From Bradyrhizobium sp. Tv2a-2 (GTDB lineage Bacteria; Pseudomonadota; Alphaproteobacteria; Rhizobiales; Xanthobacteraceae), in assembly GCF_000472425.1 (NCBI RefSeq), contig NZ_AXAI01000002.1:348748-412747 (forward strand): a stretch of DNA of 64,000 nucleotides, read 5' to 3'. The notes below the pieces were generated by a model. That model searched no databases. It worked only from the letters and a program-made list of their open reading frames with translations, and had not been told where the DNA came from. The translations under genes were made by a program, and so were the position numbers. This document shows, one piece after another, positions 1 through 8,387 of this stretch (positions are counted from its first letter, which is position 1; the number at the start of each line of letters is the position of its first letter).

Positions 1-253
1 TAGGCAGCGCGCGGCAATCGCGCGCGCCCCGCGGCCCTCTGATGAGGATAGGGTTCGCGCCCGAAACGATCGCGCCGCCCGCGATCTGCCGCGCATGAAA
101 TGTTCGCCGTCGCGAGGACAGCTCGCCTGTTGTCCTTTGCGATGAAAGGAAGAGCTCCCATCCATGACCGCATCTTTGATATCGCTCGCACTGTTCGGCC
201 TCATGACGATCGCGATCTGGGACGGCTTCTCTTGAGCGGGGAGTTATTCTCCC
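1..253. repeat. Direct repeat copy 1 (about 250 bp)
   Basis: Nearly identical to 2706-2957; the copies differ by a lost G late in copy 2. It may start left of the window. Both copies contain a 23-codon hydrophobic frame starting at 164 (MTASLISLALFG...), which the missing G lengthens and alters in copy 2. The two copies bracket the Ivy/transglycosylase cassette, so they look like arms of a cassette duplication. Bases 254-467 hold no convincing gene. Confidence 0.9.
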
Positions 254-467
254 GCATCAGCCTCAGCACGGCTTGCTGCTGGTCGTCGATGCTTCGTCTC
301 GGCGCAAGTAGTGCGCATCATTTTGCGGATGCATCGACAAAAGATGTGTATTCGTGTGGCCGCCTGCATGTCATTCCGCAACGCCCTTAAATGCTGGCTT
401 GCGCACTCTACGTATGGTAGATGCGACGCTGGAAGGCGCTTGAACAAATGCGCTTCGGGAGTAAAGC

Positions 468-881
468 ATGCAATGGCAGTTTCGTTTGGGCTTGGTGGTG
501 ATGTACGTAGCCTGCTCGCCTGCGATAGCGGCTGAGCCTTATCTGTCCAACATGATCAAAAAGCCGGCCTATGCGCAGACGTTGAAGAGTCTGCTCGATC
601 ACGCCGGCAACCTGCCGAGCTGGACCCAGGAAGTCCTCAAGCCGAAGGGCGCTAGGGTCGAATCAACCGCCATCCATGCTGCGATCAACGGGACCGTCTA
701 TGACGTATTCTTCTCTTGCGAGCCGCATAATTGTAACGCGGCCGCATTGGTCGTCATGTTTGCGCCGAACGGCACCCAAGCATGGGGCGCGCTCCTCAAA
801 GAGGGGACCATTTCCTACCTCGGAACTCCAAGCGACGCGCAGCAAGCGGTGTTGAAAAAAGAGCTGGGACCCAAGTTGTAA
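468..881 (+). CDS. ivy: Ivy-family periplasmic lysozyme / lytic transglycosylase inhibitor
   Basis: A 137-residue protein with an N-terminal signal peptide (hydrophobic core about residues 6-20, cleavage near AIAA). The mature part matches the Ivy family: the Cys-bracketed loop CEPHNC at residues 84-89 corresponds to the lysozyme-inhibiting CKPHxC loop. The surrounding NLPSW, VMFAP and YLGTPSDA segments also fit the family. Ivy proteins bind the active site of c-type lysozyme, and some inhibit the cell's own lytic transglycosylases in the periplasm. The next gene encodes a transglycosylase, so the natural reading is an immunity partner for that effector. A remnant of the start of this gene recurs at 12019-12063. 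No LexA box was found upstream. Confidence 0.85.
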   Translation: MQWQFRLGLVVMYVACSPAIAAEPYLSNMIKKPAYAQTLKSLLDHAGNLPSWTQEVLKPKGARVESTAIHAAINGTVYDVFFSCEPHNCNAAALVVMFAPNGTQAWGALLKEGTISYLGTPSDAQQAVLKKELGPKL

Positions 882-892
882 GGGCGGATTGC

Positions 893-927
893 GCGTCAGC
901 GTCATCCGCTGCGGATCACGCTGACGC
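893..927 (+). promoter_or_regulatory. Strong hairpin between inhibitor and transglycosylase genes
   Basis: Two 17-base arms (893-909 and 911-927) pair at 16 of 17 positions around a single-base loop. No T-run follows, so it is not a classic terminator. It lies 12 bases after the ivy stop and 230 bases before the transglycosylase start. It could act as an attenuator or as a 3' stabilising hairpin for the ivy message. Bases 928-1156 hold no convincing + gene; the minus strand at 944-1075 has a Cys-containing frame that may be a gene remnant. Confidence 0.6.
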
Positions 928-1156
928 TGATCTGTCCTACCGACTAAAACAATAGCTCATAGCCCGCAGGGCGCATTTGGCGAAGCGTAATCCTGCTTTT
1001 TTTGCAGGCCAGGCAAGCGCTGGTACGCCTGTTGCGGACGTGATCGTCGTGCAGGCAGAAGTACGTCTGCGCGCTCACGCCGACGGCGCACCGAATACAT
1101 CGACATCGAATTGAGCAACGGTCCCTCGGGGCCGCTATTCTCATTTGGAGGTTAGG

Positions 1157-2386
1157 ATGGATATTCGCGACGACATCATGGGCGCCGAAAGCTCGGGCAA
1201 TCGAAATGCGAAGTCCCCCACTTCGAGCGCGCTCGGGCCCGGGCAGTTCATTGAGGGGACGTGGCTCGACCTGATCAAGCGCTATCGGCCCGATCTGGCG
1301 CAAGACAAATCGCGGGCCGAAATCCTTGCGATGCGCACCGATCCGGAGCTGTCGAAAGAGATGACCGGCCGGTACGTGGCGGAGCACTCAGCCGGGCTTC
1401 GCCGGGCTGGCTTTCCCGTCACGCCGGGCACGATCTATCTCACGCACTTTGCGGGCCTGGGCGGCGGGATCAAATTGCTCAAAGCCGATCCGAATATGCC
1501 AGTGGAATCGGTCCTCGATGCTAAAGCCATCGCAGCGAACCCCTTCCTCAAAGGCAAGACGGTCGGCGACGTCATCGCTTGGGCGGATCGGAAGATCGCG
1601 ACCGCCGCACCGCCAAAGTCGAGTGCCGGGTCACCTCCGGCGCCGCAACAGAAACTTGATGTGCCGCCTGCAGGCGACGCGCGGCGACCCCAGCCTTGGT
1701 CTCCGCAGCGGGGAGCGCCCATCCCCTACCTCGCGCAGACTCAGGGCGTCGGGCCGATGCCCGGTGCCGGGGGAACGAGTCCTTCGGTTCAGAATCCGGA
1801 TCAGGCAGTCGCGGCGCAGCGAGCGCTCGGCGGAAGTGCTGTCAGTGTATCACCGAACGCGCCGAATCCTGACGCGAGATACCTGGTCCGGGTCCCGAGC
1901 CCAGCGAACAACGCGCCTGGCGGCAGCACGCCAACGTTGCCGGCCACTGCGGCGCCTTCCATTGCACCACCGTCGTTCGACGATCGTTTCGGCATCTGGC
2001 CATCTGCGCGCCAAGCGAGCGCACCGGCGCGGCCGACAGCAACGCCTCCGGACGTGCGACCATCGTCTGACGGAGGTGATACCGGTTTCGGCATTTACAA
2101 ATATCCGACCAGGAATCAGCTTGTGTTTGATCCCGGCGCACTGGGCGCTTTACCGAAGGTGGCAGCACCTTCTGACGCAGGATATCCTGTCCGACTGCCT
2201 TCTCCCCAAACAGGCGCGCCGGCGCGGTTCGACCAACCGGGACCGCCGCAACAACCCAGCCGGCGGCCGGAGGAGGATCGAACGATTGCGTTTCCCGTTC
2301 CTCCAATGGTCTACGGTCTGCCGGATACACCGATGCGGTTGGCGACAATATGGACGATTGGTTTGACCGCTGGATCAAGCCACTGA
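1157..2386 (+). CDS. Lytic transglycosylase effector with junction-I C-terminal tag (tail frameshifted)
   Basis: About 409 residues. The start at 1157 has GGAGG five bases upstream. Residues 1-150 resemble the SLT-type transglycosylase domain of phage structural proteins: GAESSGN with the presumed catalytic Glu11, SALGPGQFIEGTWL, then LTHFAGLGG. Such enzymes cleave the glycan strands of peptidoglycan. Residues 155-370 are Pro/Ala-rich linker containing DRFGIW. The end carries the tag RFDQPGPPQQPSRR...VPPMVYGLPD, also found at 4437-4619. A one-base loss near 2327-2331 shifts the last part out of frame, so the expected WFDRWIKPL ending (stop at 2394) is replaced by an unrelated 14-residue tail. 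It is preceded by the Ivy inhibitor. Confidence 0.75.
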   Translation: MDIRDDIMGAESSGNRNAKSPTSSALGPGQFIEGTWLDLIKRYRPDLAQDKSRAEILAMRTDPELSKEMTGRYVAEHSAGLRRAGFPVTPGTIYLTHFAGLGGGIKLLKADPNMPVESVLDAKAIAANPFLKGKTVGDVIAWADRKIATAAPPKSSAGSPPAPQQKLDVPPAGDARRPQPWSPQRGAPIPYLAQTQGVGPMPGAGGTSPSVQNPDQAVAAQRALGGSAVSVSPNAPNPDARYLVRVPSPANNAPGGSTPTLPATAAPSIAPPSFDDRFGIWPSARQASAPARPTATPPDVRPSSDGGDTGFGIYKYPTRNQLVFDPGALGALPKVAAPSDAGYPVRLPSPQTGAPARFDQPGPPQQPSRRPEEDRTIAFPVPPMVYGLPDTPMRLATIWTIGLTAGSSH

Positions 2387-2521
2387 TCCGGCCGTGAAAT
2401 TGGTCGCCGCGAAGAATTTGCGAAACCGATTTGATCTACAGCAAATTGATTTTCTGCAATTGGAGTTTGACACGTCGGGCAAATCACCGGCACATTGCCA
2501 TCATCGAGATGAGTTCGAACG

Positions 2522-2557
2522 GCCCGCGCGGAGCAATCCGCCGCGGGCTTTTTCTTT
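2522..2557 (+). terminator. Rho-independent terminator
   Basis: The GC-rich arms GCCCGCGCGGA and TCCGCCGCGGGC pair around GCAA with one bulged base, followed by TTTTTCTTT. It closes the Ivy/transglycosylase cassette. Bases 2558-2705 hold no convincing gene. Confidence 0.85.
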
Positions 2558-2705
2558 AGGTCCTCTTGACTGTGAGGACTTCCCGATCGGACGGCGGCCC
2601 GCACGTCAGGACGCCTCAACCCTGCCTCATGCGTCGTCGCCAGCGCGCCGCCGTCCGAGCCTTTGCCAGACATTCCCATTCAGCCGGCGCGCGCGAACGT
2701 GCCGG

Positions 2706-2957
2706 TAGGCAGCGCGCGGCAATCGCGCGCGCCCCGCGGCCCTCTGATGAGGATAGGGTTCGCGCCCGAAACGATCGCGCCGCCCGCGATCTGCCGCGCA
2801 TGAAATGTTCGCCGTCGCGAGGACAGCTCGCCTGTTGTCCTTTGCGATGAAAGGAAGAGCTCCCATCCATGACCGCATCTTTGATATCGCTCGCACTGTT
2901 CGGCCTCATGACGATCGCGATCTGGGACGCTTCTCTTGAGCGGGGAGTTATTCTCCC
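2706..2957. repeat. Direct repeat copy 2 (about 250 bp)
   Basis: Second copy of the sequence at 1-253, in the same orientation. One base is missing near 2931, so the small hydrophobic frame in it runs further. It lies directly downstream of the terminator of the first cassette. Confidence 0.9.
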
Positions 2958-3012
2958 CGAAACGCGCCATCGAGGCGTATCGAACGGCTTTTGTTAGTTT
3001 CTTGCCGACCAG

Positions 3013-3561
3013 TTACCCGCAGAAAGGAGGGCGACCCGATAGGATTTTGAGCGCGTCGGAATTTCCCTCAAGTGTTTCCCTCACCAGACGGGCGCAGGAG
3101 GAGTGCGGTTTAGAAACGTAAAGACGGGCGGCACTGCTTGCACATGCCGAACAGAGTCCAAGCTCCAGAAGGCGATTATCGACGTCGTCGCGTTTCAGTT
3201 CTACGGGGCTCAGCTTTGATCTTATCACGTCGAGGTCGTAATAGACATCCTCCGGATCATCAAAGTCGTCTTGCTTGCCGATCTGACAGTTGACGAGCTT
3301 CAATACCTCCACGGGCTCGCCGTCCTCCCGAAGATGCGTGGGATAGCAGTAGCCGCCGTGAGAGCAAAACGACGCTTCGCCGGTCTTCTTGTTCACCCGA
3401 TACTGAGTAACCGCGGTGTCCAATTCACCTGTCTTCAGAACCGAGGCAGGGTCTTCAAGTGCCGGAACATCATGGAGAGCGACGGCTTTGCACGCGTCTG
3501 CCGCCAGTGCGGCCAGCGGCATTAGCAGTAGAAGTACAAACGACAAAATTGCGCGCTTCAA
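3013..3561 (-). CDS. Cys-rich secreted protein, candidate immunity partner
   Basis: The preferred start is TTG at 3561, which has GGGGAG six bases before it and yields a clean signal peptide (hydrophobic run SFVLLLLMPLAALA, cleavage before ADAC). An upstream ATG at about 3597 in the same frame is possible. The mature part is about 160 residues with roughly nine cysteines, several in close pairs, so a disulphide-bonded periplasmic protein is likely. I do not recognise the family. It lies on the opposite strand in the junction-I cassette zone, beside a second secreted protein and a leftover effector tag. Confidence 0.6.
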   Translation of the reverse strand: MKRAILSFVLLLLMPLAALAADACKAVALHDVPALEDPASVLKTGELDTAVTQYRVNKKTGEASFCSHGGYCYPTHLREDGEPVEVLKLVNCQIGKQDDFDDPEDVYYDLDVIRSKLSPVELKRDDVDNRLLELGLCSACASSAARLYVSKPHSSCARLVRETLEGNSDALKILSGRPPFCG

Positions 3562-3746
3562 GATTGGCTCCCCGGGGCATGTAATGATGTCAATCATCGA
3601 TTGCCTGCCGCCGAACTGTCGTTCAGCAGCGACAGCAAGCGGAGCTGAAAAAGGCGCATGTCGGCTACCAATTCTGAAAGGCCCGGAGCGCCCCTTCGCC
3701 CAAGGTGCTTCAATAAGATACTTCAACTATCGAAGCGATGCGCGTC

Positions 3747-4262
3747 TCAGCGCTGCTGCGTCTCGTCATTGGGAGTAAAGCCGCACTTTTTGCCCAGCTC
3801 CTCGGCAGCTTCGCTGAAACCTTTGAGAGAAAACAGTAATGCTCTCGATCCGGACGAGAAACCAACGCCGGTTTCGGCTCCATAAACGGACATCAGCAGG
3901 GAGTTGAACGAAGGATGCTGATGGCGTTCTTCAACGACGACACGACCCGTGCCGAGCGAGACGGCGAGCAGCTTGCCCGGCTTCTCATTGACCAAACGAA
4001 AGTCGAGCGTCAGTTTTTGAGCCGGCTTGACAACCTTGAAGATGGGATCCTCGACAAAGAACGCGTAGCTGTGCAAGGCAGGGCTACATTGGAGACCAAA
4101 AGCGGAGTCACCATCTGAGGTGAGCGTGCCTATAAAATAGCTGGCGACGTTGGTGACTGGATTCGGCATAACCGCGAGCTTCCAGTCCTGAAAGGCCTTG
4201 AGCACCTCGTCGGCTTGAACCGGCGCCGCGGCTAACAACGCCAACGCCAGGACGAGCCTCAT
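3747..4262 (-). CDS. Secreted protein, candidate immunity partner
   Basis: 171 residues from ATG 4262 (an ATG at 4283 is an alternative), opening with the signal peptide MRLVLALALLAAAPVQA. The mature protein has two cysteines and ends with an FSLKGFSEAAEELGKKC motif, a style of ending seen in small periplasmic proteins of rhizobia. Function unknown. It precedes the 3013-3561 gene on the minus strand with 185 bases between them, and points away from the terminase. Its position between cassette remnants suggests an immunity role for an effector now reduced to the tag at 4437. Confidence 0.6.
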   Translation of the reverse strand: MRLVLALALLAAAPVQADEVLKAFQDWKLAVMPNPVTNVASYFIGTLTSDGDSAFGLQCSPALHSYAFFVEDPIFKVVKPAQKLTLDFRLVNEKPGKLLAVSLGTGRVVVEERHQHPSFNSLLMSVYGAETGVGFSSGSRALLFSLKGFSEAAEELGKKCGFTPNDETQQR

Positions 4263-4436
4263 TCTCGTGGGCCAAAATATCATGTCACCAAGTCGTGTGA
4301 TTGTTGTGATCGGGCGGTCCGCAAATGCACCGAAGCGAGTGCATTGAGTTTGTGTTGCACGGTTTGGTTGACTTGGCAAGACATCGACGGCTCGGCGCGG
4401 CAGGCACGTCCCGCCTGACACTCTGGCTCGTCGCCG

Positions 4437-4619
4437 ATGCTATCGCGGTTCGACCAGCCGGGACCGCCGCAGCAACCCAGCCGGCGGCAAGAGCAGGATC
4501 GAACGCTTGCGTTTCCCGTTCCTCCAATGGCCTACGGTCTGCCGGATCCATCCGATGCGGCTGGCGACAATATGGCCGATTGGTTCGATCGCTGGATCAA
4601 GCCACTCGTCCAGCCGTGA
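4437..4619 (+). pseudogene. Orphan C-terminal effector tag (junction I)
   Basis: 60 codons that match the end of the transglycosylase gene at 2220-2396, from RFDQPGPPQQPSRR to WFDRWIKPL, but with no effector domain in front. It shows the undamaged reading frame of the tag. It sits 82 bases before the small terminase gene, so junction I is the slot immediately upstream of the terminase genes. Confidence 0.8.
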
Positions 4620-4701
4620 CGGGTGGAGCAAGACGCTTCATTGGGTAAAAATTTGAATCCCTTACATCAACCTCACCAACCGATGAGGCGAGCCATCGCT
4701 C

Positions 4702-4971
4702 ATGCCAGCCAAAACCATCACCGAGATCCGCTCAATCGCGCGCGGCCATACCAGGACTGCGATCAAGACCCTGGTGGGCGTGATGTGCTCGAAAGATGCG
4801 ACCCATGCGGCACGGGTCTCCGCCGCCAATGCCATTCTCGACCGCGGCTGGGGCAAGCCGCCGCAATCGCTGCGGAATGGCGGGGATGGCCCCCTGGAAT
4901 TTATTCATCGTATCGAGCGCATCATTGTCGACCCTGAAGACCCTGAAGATACCGACGGCAAGGATCTTTGA
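4702..4971 (+). CDS. Phage terminase small subunit
   Basis: 89 residues and mostly helical. It opens with a helix-turn-helix-like region (TEIRSIARGHTRTAIKTL) and contains AANAILDRGWGKPPQ, wording typical of small terminase subunits, which bind the packaging site and feed DNA to the large subunit. It overlaps the start of the large subunit gene by 47 bases, as is common for this pair. The call rests on position and character, with no catalytic motif to check. Confidence 0.7.
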   Translation: MPAKTITEIRSIARGHTRTAIKTLVGVMCSKDATHAARVSAANAILDRGWGKPPQSLRNGGDGPLEFIHRIERIIVDPEDPEDTDGKDL

Positions 4972-6220
4972 ACCGCTGCTTCAGCCTGCCCGGTACAAAG
5001 GTGTCTACGGCGGACGCGGTTCTGGTAAGTCGCACTTCTTCGGTGAGCTTCTCGTTGAGATCTGCCAGGCCGAGCGTGGCACGCTTGCGGTTTGCATCCG
5101 CGAGGCGCAACGGACGCTGGCGCAATCGTCCAAGCGGCTGATCGAGGGCAAGGTCGCTTCTCTCGGCCTCGGAATGGGGTTCAAGCTGTTCAACGACAAG
5201 ATCGAGACGCCCGGCGACGGCCTCATCATCTTCCGTGGCATGCAGGATCACACTGCAGAGTCGATGAAGAGCTTGGAAGGCTTTCGCATCGCCTGGATCG
5301 ACGAAGCGCAGACGCTGAGCGCACGATCGCTGGCGCTGTTGCGCCCGACCATTCGCGCGGCGAATTCGGAAGTATGGGCCAGCTGGAATCCTCGGCGCAA
5401 GTCGGATGCGATCGATGATTTCCTGCGAACGCGGAAGCCCGAGGGGGCGATCGTCGTCAACGCGAACTGGCGCGACAATCCATGGTTTCCTTCGGTGCTG
5501 GAGGACGAGCGCCAGCTCGATCTCGCGCTCTATCCGGATCGCTACGAGCATATCTGGGAAGGTGATTACGTGCGCGCGTTCGAAGGAGCCTATTTCGCGC
5601 AACTGCTGAACGAGGCGCGTGCGCAAGGTCGAATCGGCAAAGTCGCCGCCGATCCTCTGCTTCCTTTGCGCGCGTTCATCGACATCGGCGGCGCGGGCGC
5701 CACGGCGGACGCCTTCACGATGTGGATTGTCCAGTGGGTGGGGACCGAAATTAGGGTCTTGGACCACTATGAAGCTGTGGGCCAGGTGCTGGCCTTTCAC
5801 GTCAGCTGGCTGCGTTCGCGCGGTTATCGAGACGCAATCCTTTACTTGCCACATGATGGGATCGCGGCCAACAACATCACCGGCAAGCGCTATGAAGATC
5901 ATTTGCGCGAAGCGGGGTTTACCGTCGAGCCACCTGTGAAAAACCAGGGACGAGGAGCCGCGACCATGCGTATCGAGGCGCTGCGGCGGCTCGGGCCGCA
6001 GCTCTGGTTCAACGAAGCGACGACGGAAGCCGGCCGCGACGCGCTTGGCTTCTATCACGAGCGCAAGGACGAGATGCGCAATATCGGCCTCGGTCCCGAG
6101 CACGACTGGTCATCGCACGCTGCCGACGCGCTCGGGCTGATGGCGATCTGCTATGAGCAGCCCGGAAGGATTGCCGCATTCAACCGACCGATCAAATATG
6201 CCGATGCAGGGTGGGTCTAG
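4925..6220 (+). CDS. Phage terminase large subunit
   Basis: 431 residues from a TTG at 4925; the frame extends upstream only into sequence coding for the small subunit. The ATPase part has a Walker A motif (GGRGSGKS, about residues 30-37) and a Walker B motif with the catalytic acid (RIAWIDEAQ, about 122-130). The nuclease half begins near FIDIGGAGATADAF, where the first metal-binding Asp is expected, and ends with an HDWSSHAADALGLMA segment holding a late acidic residue. It packages DNA into procapsids. The gene appears intact and is not interrupted by cargo. Confidence 0.9.
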   Translation: MSTLKTLKIPTARIFEPLLQPARYKGVYGGRGSGKSHFFGELLVEICQAERGTLAVCIREAQRTLAQSSKRLIEGKVASLGLGMGFKLFNDKIETPGDGLIIFRGMQDHTAESMKSLEGFRIAWIDEAQTLSARSLALLRPTIRAANSEVWASWNPRRKSDAIDDFLRTRKPEGAIVVNANWRDNPWFPSVLEDERQLDLALYPDRYEHIWEGDYVRAFEGAYFAQLLNEARAQGRIGKVAADPLLPLRAFIDIGGAGATADAFTMWIVQWVGTEIRVLDHYEAVGQVLAFHVSWLRSRGYRDAILYLPHDGIAANNITGKRYEDHLREAGFTVEPPVKNQGRGAATMRIEALRRLGPQLWFNEATTEAGRDALGFYHERKDEMRNIGLGPEHDWSSHAADALGLMAICYEQPGRIAAFNRPIKYADAGWV

Positions 6221-6251
6221 GATCGGTCGCGAGTTTTTGGCAGCTGCAACC

Positions 6252-6280
6252 TTGACTATGTTCGTTATTTGTTCTAGTCG
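6252..6280 (+). promoter_or_regulatory. SOS-type promoter: TTGACT, LexA box 6260-6274, TAGTCG
   Basis: The -35-like TTGACT and -10-like TAGTCG are 17 bases apart, and the spacer holds GTTC-N7-GTTC, the known alphaproteobacterial LexA operator. LexA bound there would block the promoter. The first downstream gene starts at 6343. Confidence 0.8.
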
Positions 6281-6342
6281 AAGAACCGTCCAGATCAGGT
6301 TCTGATCGAGGTCGAGTACCCGTCCAGCCGAAGTAGCTCTAG

Positions 6343-6933
6343 ATGTCTTTGTTCGCTCGTTTCGCGGTTCCTGCGCTGAAAGTGATATGCCCTGCCGTTT
6401 CGATTATCATCGTTTCAGACCCCAGGGGCGCGCTCGCGCAGAATCAACCGGATAAGGCGCTTGTTCAGGTTGGGAAGGCGAGGCAACTTGTTTCAGTGGA
6501 GCAAATGCCTCTGACCGAAAAGCACGTCCAAGGTTACATTGCGGCAACGGCGGAAGTTCATTCTGCCTTGGAGACCTCGGAAGAGAGCGTGGACAAGCTG
6601 AGTCCGCAGACGATCGTGAAGCTCGACGCCGTTGCGCAGAAACATGGTCTTAGCGACTACGCCGAATACAATCGAATCGGCAAAAATATCGGGCAGGTAA
6701 CTTCAGGCGTCGACGAGGTGACGCGAAAATACGTCGGACGAGACGCACTAATCAGGCTACGCATCGCCAGGGTTAAGGCGAACAAGAAGATGTCCGAGGT
6801 AGACAGGAAGGAAGCGCTTACGGACCTTAACGATCAGCTGCAATTCGCGTTGCCGCCAGTCCAGTACAAAGGCAACATTGACCTAGTGGTCAAGTATTAC
6901 GGCAAGCTTCCTGAAGGTTACTATAGCGACTAG
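6343..6933 (+). CDS. Secreted helical protein, candidate immunity partner of the next M23 enzyme
   Basis: 196 residues with a signal peptide (cleavage near GALAQ, about residue 31). The mature part is charged and helical (KLDAVAQKHGLSDYAEYN, then ARVKANKKMSEVDRKEAL). It recalls a group of small secreted helical proteins common in Bradyrhizobium, as far as I can judge by eye. It follows the LexA-box promoter at 6252 and lies 192 bases ahead of an M23 peptidase. Its role as an inhibitor is inferred from the repeated order promoter - secreted protein - peptidoglycan enzyme. Confidence 0.65.
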   Translation: MSLFARFAVPALKVICPAVSIIIVSDPRGALAQNQPDKALVQVGKARQLVSVEQMPLTEKHVQGYIAATAEVHSALETSEESVDKLSPQTIVKLDAVAQKHGLSDYAEYNRIGKNIGQVTSGVDEVTRKYVGRDALIRLRIARVKANKKMSEVDRKEALTDLNDQLQFALPPVQYKGNIDLVVKYYGKLPEGYYSD

Positions 6934-7125
6934 CGCGGCACAGCCTCACTTCGCAGCCTTCTATGGCACGGGGCATTCACGATCGGCCACAATGGTGCCG
7001 TGCGATACCTGACGCATCCTTAAGCTGAGCCATCCGATGGTTGCCCGAGGCTTCACAGCTTCGCTGGCAAAGACTCTCGTTCGCGCGTCGATGAGCACCC
7101 GCCACAACGTAAAGGAAGTTCAAAA

Positions 7126-8061
7126 ATGTCGTGGCAAGACATGATGCAACGCGTGTTGCAGCCGAATGTTTGGCCTCCAAACTGGGTATCACAGGCCGGC
7201 GTTACCAGCCCTTTTGCGGAGAGCGATAATAGGCCTCCTGGGTCCACTAGTCCGCACCGCGGCGTTGATTTCAATTACCGCACCGGACCGTATGCAAGAC
7301 TGCTCAATCGGAGTCATCCGGCACTTCGCGCACCGGTGACAGGCATCGTGACACATGCCGGCGAAGGGGCCGTCGGGAGGATTGCCATCAGAGACGCCAA
7401 TGGCTTTTCACATGAAATCCTACACACCTATACGCGGCATGTCGCGCCAGGCGATCCTGTTGTCGCTGGTCAATTGATCGGCTCGATGGGTGAGACCGGC
7501 GTGAAGCACAACGATTCCAATGTCCGGGCGGACCATGTCCACTATCAATTGAAAGACCCCGACGGCAATATTCTCGACCCGAACGCCTATTGGGATCAGC
7601 AAGATCGCCTCGACCCTAATCCAGTTCCACCTGGTCATCTCGGCGATTATCAGCATTATCTGCGCACGTCCGGTTCTGTCGGCTCAAGGGCTGCCTTGAC
7701 CGATCCTCCGACGGAGGACGTGAAAGAGAGCCGCCGCTTGACGCGCGTCACGCCGAAAGCTGACCTCGGTGGATACAATCCGAACGCTCCGGCGACGGCG
7801 CTCAGCGAAATACCCTCTCCCGACCGTTCGACTCTGTTCAACGATCGCTTTGGGAATTGGACATCCTCACCTTCAGTGAGCGGGCCGCTCGATCCGTACC
7901 AGCCCGTCGCACCTCCGCGGCACGGCAAGGCGGTCGGGATCATCACTGGCCAGCCCGTGCCGGACATTCCGCTGCCACCGTCGGTCTGGGGCTTGCCTGA
8001 CAACAGCGGCACGCCCGGCGACGAGGAATGGTCCCTGCGGCGGCTCAAGCGAAAGTGGTGA
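7126..8061 (+). CDS. M23 endopeptidase effector with junction-II C-terminal tag
   Basis: 311 residues preceded by AAGGAAG. Residues 40-145 form an M23 (LytM-type) zinc peptidase domain: the HxxxD motif His44/Asp48, the EILHTYTRHV segment with His100 and His105, and the HxH pair His137/His139. Such enzymes cut peptide cross-links of peptidoglycan. No signal peptide is visible, so delivery must come from lysis or a particle. The remainder is a linker and the tag shared with 9480-10523: LTRVTPKADLGGYNPNA, FNDRFGNWTSS, PDIPLPPSVWGLPD and a basic end WSLRRLKRKW. The gene is followed at once by a broken copy of the portal start. Confidence 0.85.
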   Translation: MSWQDMMQRVLQPNVWPPNWVSQAGVTSPFAESDNRPPGSTSPHRGVDFNYRTGPYARLLNRSHPALRAPVTGIVTHAGEGAVGRIAIRDANGFSHEILHTYTRHVAPGDPVVAGQLIGSMGETGVKHNDSNVRADHVHYQLKDPDGNILDPNAYWDQQDRLDPNPVPPGHLGDYQHYLRTSGSVGSRAALTDPPTEDVKESRRLTRVTPKADLGGYNPNAPATALSEIPSPDRSTLFNDRFGNWTSSPSVSGPLDPYQPVAPPRHGKAVGIITGQPVPDIPLPPSVWGLPDNSGTPGDEEWSLRRLKRKW

Positions 8062-8099
8062 ATGATGCGAACGTCGCCATCTCCAGCCGGGGTTTTGCA

Positions 8100-8309
8100 A
8101 TGCCAAAAATGTCAATTTTAGACCTGAAGGCCATGTTGGCCTCCGAGAAGGCCAACGCGCTTGCTGCAATCTCGGCTGCGCGGCTCGCCGAGGAGCGTGC
8201 TGACGCGATGGACTATTATCTCGGCGACATGCGCAAGGACATGCCGGCGTAGGATGGCCGTTCCCGCGCGGTCTCGACCGATGTCGCCGACACCATCGAA
8301 GGGCTGATG
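8100..8309 (+). pseudogene. Fragment of the portal gene 5' end
   Basis: The first 50 codons read as the portal N-terminus (compare 10562), then CAG has become TAG at 8250-8252. Homology stops near 8309 at GGGCTGATG. It is a leftover junction from cassette insertion upstream of portal. Bases 8310-8387 show nothing else. Confidence 0.85.
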
Positions 8310-8387
8310 GCTGCTGCGGTGGCTTGGGAGCATTGGCGTGCGTTGATGCCACGAGAGATGATCTGGCCTGGTGCGGCAGGGCGCAGT

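Noticed and set aside
244..447. Minus-strand frame ahead of ivy
   Set aside because: No ribosome site or recognisable text; it lies in a repeat-derived, non-coding stretch.
1449..2366. 305-codon frame overlapping the transglycosylase
   Set aside because: Arg/Ser-rich out-of-frame text of a GC-rich gene; the tag and the enzyme domain lie in the other frame.
4922..6103. 393-codon frame antisense to the large terminase
   Set aside because: Shadow of the terminase, which shows Walker motifs on the + strand.
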